9,271 bases of DNA from CAINVV01 sp037440345 (GTDB taxonomy: Bacteria; Bacteroidota; Bacteroidia; Bacteroidales; Prolixibacteraceae), in contig JBBIUJ010000158.1 of NCBI GenBank assembly GCA_037440345.1, positions 1 through 9,271 of the forward strand, given 5' to 3'. The notes under the pieces were generated by a model. It searched no databases and was not told the DNA's origin. It saw nothing but the letters and a program-made list of their open reading frames with translations. Below, one piece after another: positions 6,528 through 9,271 of the stretch (position 1 is the first letter of the stretch; the number at the start of each line of letters is the position of its first letter). Both the position numbers and the translations under genes were made by a program.

Positions 6528-7817
6528 ATGAAGGTATTGATGTTTGGCTGGGAATTTCCTCCTCATATTAGCGGTGGATTAGGGACAGCAAGTTTTGGCC
6601 TGACAAGAGGATTGGCGCAATTTGACGACATTGAGGTGCTTTTTGTCGTTCCTAAGGCATATGGCGACGAAGATGATACTGCAGTCGAGAAAATTATTGG
6701 CGCCAACGAGATCACAATCACAAGAAAGCATGTCAATATACACCATGTTGACAAGCAAATAGACGTTTCCGAAGTGAGGTCCAACCTTATTCCTTATTCA
6801 GATCCTGAAGAGTTTTGGCAATTAACACAACAAAGATTGTCGGCATCTACCAGATTTGTTCAAACAGATGCCCAGGGAAAAATTCCATTCTCCGGGAAAT
6901 ATGGCGCCAATCTTCTCGAAGAGATTGCCAACTACGCTATCGTTGCCGAATACATTGGTCGTGAATACAACTTTGATGTCATTCATGCGCACGATTGGTT
7001 GGCATACCCAGCCGGGATAGCAGCCAAGCGTGTAAGCGGAAAACCTTTGGTTATTCATGTTCATGCTACCGATTTCGACCGCAGTGGCGGGAGTGTCAAT
7101 CCCAAGGTTTATGCCCTCGAAAGAGAGGGGATGGAGATTGCGGATCAAATTATTACTGTTAGCAACCTCACCAAGAAAATTGTCATTGAGAAATATGGTA
7201 TCAATCCAGATAAAATAACAACCGTTTACAATGCCGTTGAACCGGTCGAAAACAAAGAGACAGAGTTGTTTAAAAGGGGGATCAACGACAAAATTGTCAC
7301 CTTTTTAGGCCGAATCACCATGCAAAAAGGCCCCGAATATTTCATCGAAGCTGCCTATCAGGTTCTGAAACGTACTGAAAACGTGCGTTTTGTTATGGCC
7401 GGAAGTGGCGACATGATGGAAAAGATGATTCGCCGTACAGCAAGGCTCGGTATATCAGACAGGTTTCATTATACCGGTTTCCTCAAAGGCGACGATGTAT
7501 TTGAGATGTTCAGGATGAGTGATGTGTACGTAATGCCCTCCGTTTCTGAACCTTTTGGAATTTCTCCGCTGGAAGCTATGATGACAGATGTGCCGGTCAT
7601 TATCTCCAAACAATCTGGTGTCGCTGAGATTCTGACCCATGCCATCAAAGTCGACTTTTGGGATATCAATGCCATGGCAGATGCCATTTACGGAATTATC
7701 AAATACCCCGCGCTATCTGCCATGTTCAGAAAATTTGGCAGGGTGGAGGTCGATAGCCTGCAGTGGAAGCATTCCGCAGCCCACGTTCGTGAAGTGTATA
7801 AAAAAGCAATCAGATAA
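6528..7817 (+). CDS. GT-B glycosyltransferase, probable glycogen synthase
   Basis: The 429-residue protein has both Rossmann-like halves of a GT-B glycosyltransferase in the glycogen synthase / GT4-GT5 range. The N-terminal half has GWEFPPHISGGLGTAS (7-22), HAHDW (153-157) and HVHATDFDRSGG (177-188). The C-terminal half has TFLGRITMQKGPE (258-270; Arg262 and Lys267 are the expected phosphate-binding residues) and EPFGISPLE (341-349), the E-x7-E nucleotide-sugar motif. From context it should elongate alpha-1,4-glucan from a nucleotide-activated glucose. The classical GlgA K-x-GG-L motif reads I-S-GG-L here, so the ADP-glucose-binding lysine of GlgA is missing and the donor or acceptor may differ (UDP-glucose, or a GT4 GlgM-type maltose-1-phosphate synthase). 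It sits between the debranching enzyme and the GH57 gene with gaps of 10 and 24 bases. Confidence 0.85.
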   Translation: MKVLMFGWEFPPHISGGLGTASFGLTRGLAQFDDIEVLFVVPKAYGDEDDTAVEKIIGANEITITRKHVNIHHVDKQIDVSEVRSNLIPYSDPEEFWQLTQQRLSASTRFVQTDAQGKIPFSGKYGANLLEEIANYAIVAEYIGREYNFDVIHAHDWLAYPAGIAAKRVSGKPLVIHVHATDFDRSGGSVNPKVYALEREGMEIADQIITVSNLTKKIVIEKYGINPDKITTVYNAVEPVENKETELFKRGINDKIVTFLGRITMQKGPEYFIEAAYQVLKRTENVRFVMAGSGDMMEKMIRRTARLGISDRFHYTGFLKGDDVFEMFRMSDVYVMPSVSEPFGISPLEAMMTDVPVIISKQSGVAEILTHAIKVDFWDINAMADAIYGIIKYPALSAMFRKFGRVEVDSLQWKHSAAHVREVYKKAIR

Positions 7818-7841
7818 GTTACATCGATAATAGTTTAAACC

Positions 7842-9221
7842 ATGAAGACAATCTGCCTAAATTTTCAGATTCACCAGCCTTTTCGTTACCGCAAGTATCG
7901 CTTTTTCGATATCGGCAATGATTCCTATTATTACGATGACTATGCCAACGAAACAATTATGCGAAAGATTGCAGACAATTGCTACCTGCCTGCCAATCAT
8001 ATCCTTTTGAAGCAAATAAAAAAGAGTAAGGGAAAATTTAAAGTTTCATTCTCCATTTCGGGCGTAGCATTGGACCAATTCAGATTGTATGCACCCGAAG
8101 TAATCGACTCATTCAAAGAGTTGGCAGCCACGGGGGCGGTTGAATTTCTTTCGGGGACTTATGCCAATTCTATGGTATCTATGGTCGATGAACAACTTTT
8201 TGCCAAACAGGTCAAGATGCACGACGACCTGATCGAAGAACTCTTTCAGCAAAGACCCAAAGTATTCAGAAATTCCGAGTTGATCTATTCGGACGAACTG
8301 GGCGATCTCATCTACCGTATGGGTTTTGAAACCATTCTCACGGAAGGAGCCAAACACATTCTTGGATGGAAAAGTCCCAATTACCTATATTGCAATGCCT
8401 TAAATCCGCGGCAAAAAATTCTGATGCGCAACTACCGGCTAAGCGACGACCTCTCATTCCGCTTTTCCAACTCTTCCTGGAGCGAATATCCGCTTACCGC
8501 ATCCAAGATGGCTGCCTGGCTGGTCGATCTTCCAAAAAAAGAGGAGATCGTCAACATCTTCCTCAATTATGAAACCTTCGGGGAAATTCAAAAGAAAAAT
8601 TCCGGGATTTTTGACTTCCTCGATTCCCTCCCCGAGATGATCTTAAAAACCAAAGAACTAACTTTCTCCACACCCAGTGAAGCTGTCAAAATGCTTCAGC
8701 CGGTCTCTTCCGTACACGTACTTCATCCAATTTCATGGGCCGACGAGGAGAGAGACCTCTCTGCCTGGCTTGGCAACGAACTTCAAAAAGAGGCATTTAA
8801 TCACCTTTATGCGCTCAAAGAGAGAGTCAAACAATGTACCGATCCTCAAATTACCAAAGACTGGATCTACCTTCAGTCCAATGACCACCTCTACTACATG
8901 TGCACAAAATTCTTCTCGGATGGTGAGGTCCATAAATTTTTCAATCCATTCGGCAGCCCATACGAAGCATTTATCAACTACATGAATGTATTGAGCGATT
9001 TTACCCTACGATTGAATAAATTGGTCCCCATATCAGAAAATGAATCGGAATTGGCAAAACTTAGGCTGTCAATTGAAGAAAAATCCAGGAAACTCGAGGA
9101 GGCAGAAAAGGTAATAAAAAAGCTTGCTTCAACCACTCCGAAAGCCGCTAAACCAAAAGCAAAGGCAACAAGAAAAGTTGACCCGGTCCCAAAACCTTCT
9201 GGTAAAAAGCTCTCCAAATAA
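7842..9221 (+). CDS. GH57 alpha-amylase-like protein with altered acid/base residue
   Basis: This 459-residue protein is a GH57-family alpha-amylase homologue without signal peptide, so it should act inside the cell on glycogen or maltodextrin. Visible conserved regions are FQIHQPFRYR (8-17), VEFLSGTYANSM (100-111), FRNSELIYSDELG (142-154) with the expected nucleophile Glu146, LTEGAKHILGWKSPNYLYC (166-184), FLNYETFGEIQ (240-250), SWADEERDLSAWLGNELQ (298-315) and FFNPFGSPYEAFINYMNVLS (366-385). In active relatives as I recall them, the fifth block reads DYETFGEH, with Asp as acid/base; here Asn242 (AAT at 8565-8567) and Ile249 replace Asp and His. After residue 396 comes a charged, likely coiled-coil stretch (400-428) and a Lys/Pro/Ala-rich tail (431-459). 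It may be a weak or non-catalytic glucan-binding partner. GH57 alpha-amylase-like homologues lacking a catalytic residue have been described in Bacteroidota. Confidence 0.88.
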   Translation: MKTICLNFQIHQPFRYRKYRFFDIGNDSYYYDDYANETIMRKIADNCYLPANHILLKQIKKSKGKFKVSFSISGVALDQFRLYAPEVIDSFKELAATGAVEFLSGTYANSMVSMVDEQLFAKQVKMHDDLIEELFQQRPKVFRNSELIYSDELGDLIYRMGFETILTEGAKHILGWKSPNYLYCNALNPRQKILMRNYRLSDDLSFRFSNSSWSEYPLTASKMAAWLVDLPKKEEIVNIFLNYETFGEIQKKNSGIFDFLDSLPEMILKTKELTFSTPSEAVKMLQPVSSVHVLHPISWADEERDLSAWLGNELQKEAFNHLYALKERVKQCTDPQITKDWIYLQSNDHLYYMCTKFFSDGEVHKFFNPFGSPYEAFINYMNVLSDFTLRLNKLVPISENESELAKLRLSIEEKSRKLEEAEKVIKKLASTTPKAAKPKAKATRKVDPVPKPSGKKLSK

Positions 9222-9271
9222 ACAGCCTAATGTGAAGAAAATGTTATAAATAGGGAATCATTTTACAAATG
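9222..9271 (+). other. Right-edge intergenic stretch
   Basis: The 50 bases after the GH57 stop contain no clear hairpin terminator. The final three bases (9269-9271) are ATG on the + strand and could be the start of the next gene, which cannot be judged from this window. Confidence 0.3.

Noticed and set aside
9113..9218. Lys/Ala/Pro-rich GH57 tail as a possible frameshift artefact
   Set aside because: The preceding GH57 blocks continue in the same frame without interruption into the charged helix and tail, and the frame ends at a normal stop, so a real appended tail is more likely.

Overview
The window looks like a chromosomal, mostly housekeeping stretch of a Bacteroidota (Bacteroidales-like) genome. 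The evidence is indirect: moderate-to-low GC, no strong Shine-Dalgarno sequences, -7 boxes resembling TAnnTTTG, an IscU/SufU-independent sufE-DUF59 gene pair, a GSCFA-domain gene, and a GH133 debranching enzyme / glycosyltransferase / GH57 cluster of the kind found in this phylum. All nine genes are on the + strand and look intact. I see no insertion sequence, phage gene, CRISPR array, tRNA or rRNA.

Layout. Positions 1-223 carry no supported gene but hold an A/T-rich palindrome followed by CACAAAGG-like direct repeats. Positions 224-959 are a two-gene Fe-S cluster assembly unit, sufE followed one base later by a DUF59 (MIP18-type) maturation factor. Positions 960-1173 are an intergenic gap filled largely by an imperfect inverted repeat. 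Positions 1174-2570 hold an AHSA1-like SRPBCC protein followed two bases later by queG (epoxyqueuosine reductase, last step of queuosine tRNA modification). Positions 2646-4462 hold a monoglyceride-lipase-like alpha/beta hydrolase overlapping a GSCFA (SGNH-like) protein by four bases; a possible promoter lies in front of the pair.

Positions 4556-9221 are a three-gene alpha-glucan operon: glycogen debranching enzyme (GH133), a GT-B glycosyltransferase of the glycogen-synthase type, and a cytoplasmic GH57 alpha-amylase-like protein. The spacings are 10 and 24 bases, and a TAnnTTTG-type -7 box lies about 70 bases upstream. Together they would build and remodel intracellular glycogen.

Nothing here looks like a wholly new system. 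The most notable points are in the glycogen operon. The GH57 protein has Asn where the catalytic acid/base Asp is expected, and it carries an added coiled-coil plus Lys/Pro/Ala-rich tail. The debranching enzyme has lost a usually conserved WGRD-type motif while keeping its expected catalytic Asp and Glu. The two intergenic palindromic repeats also merit a genome-wide look.
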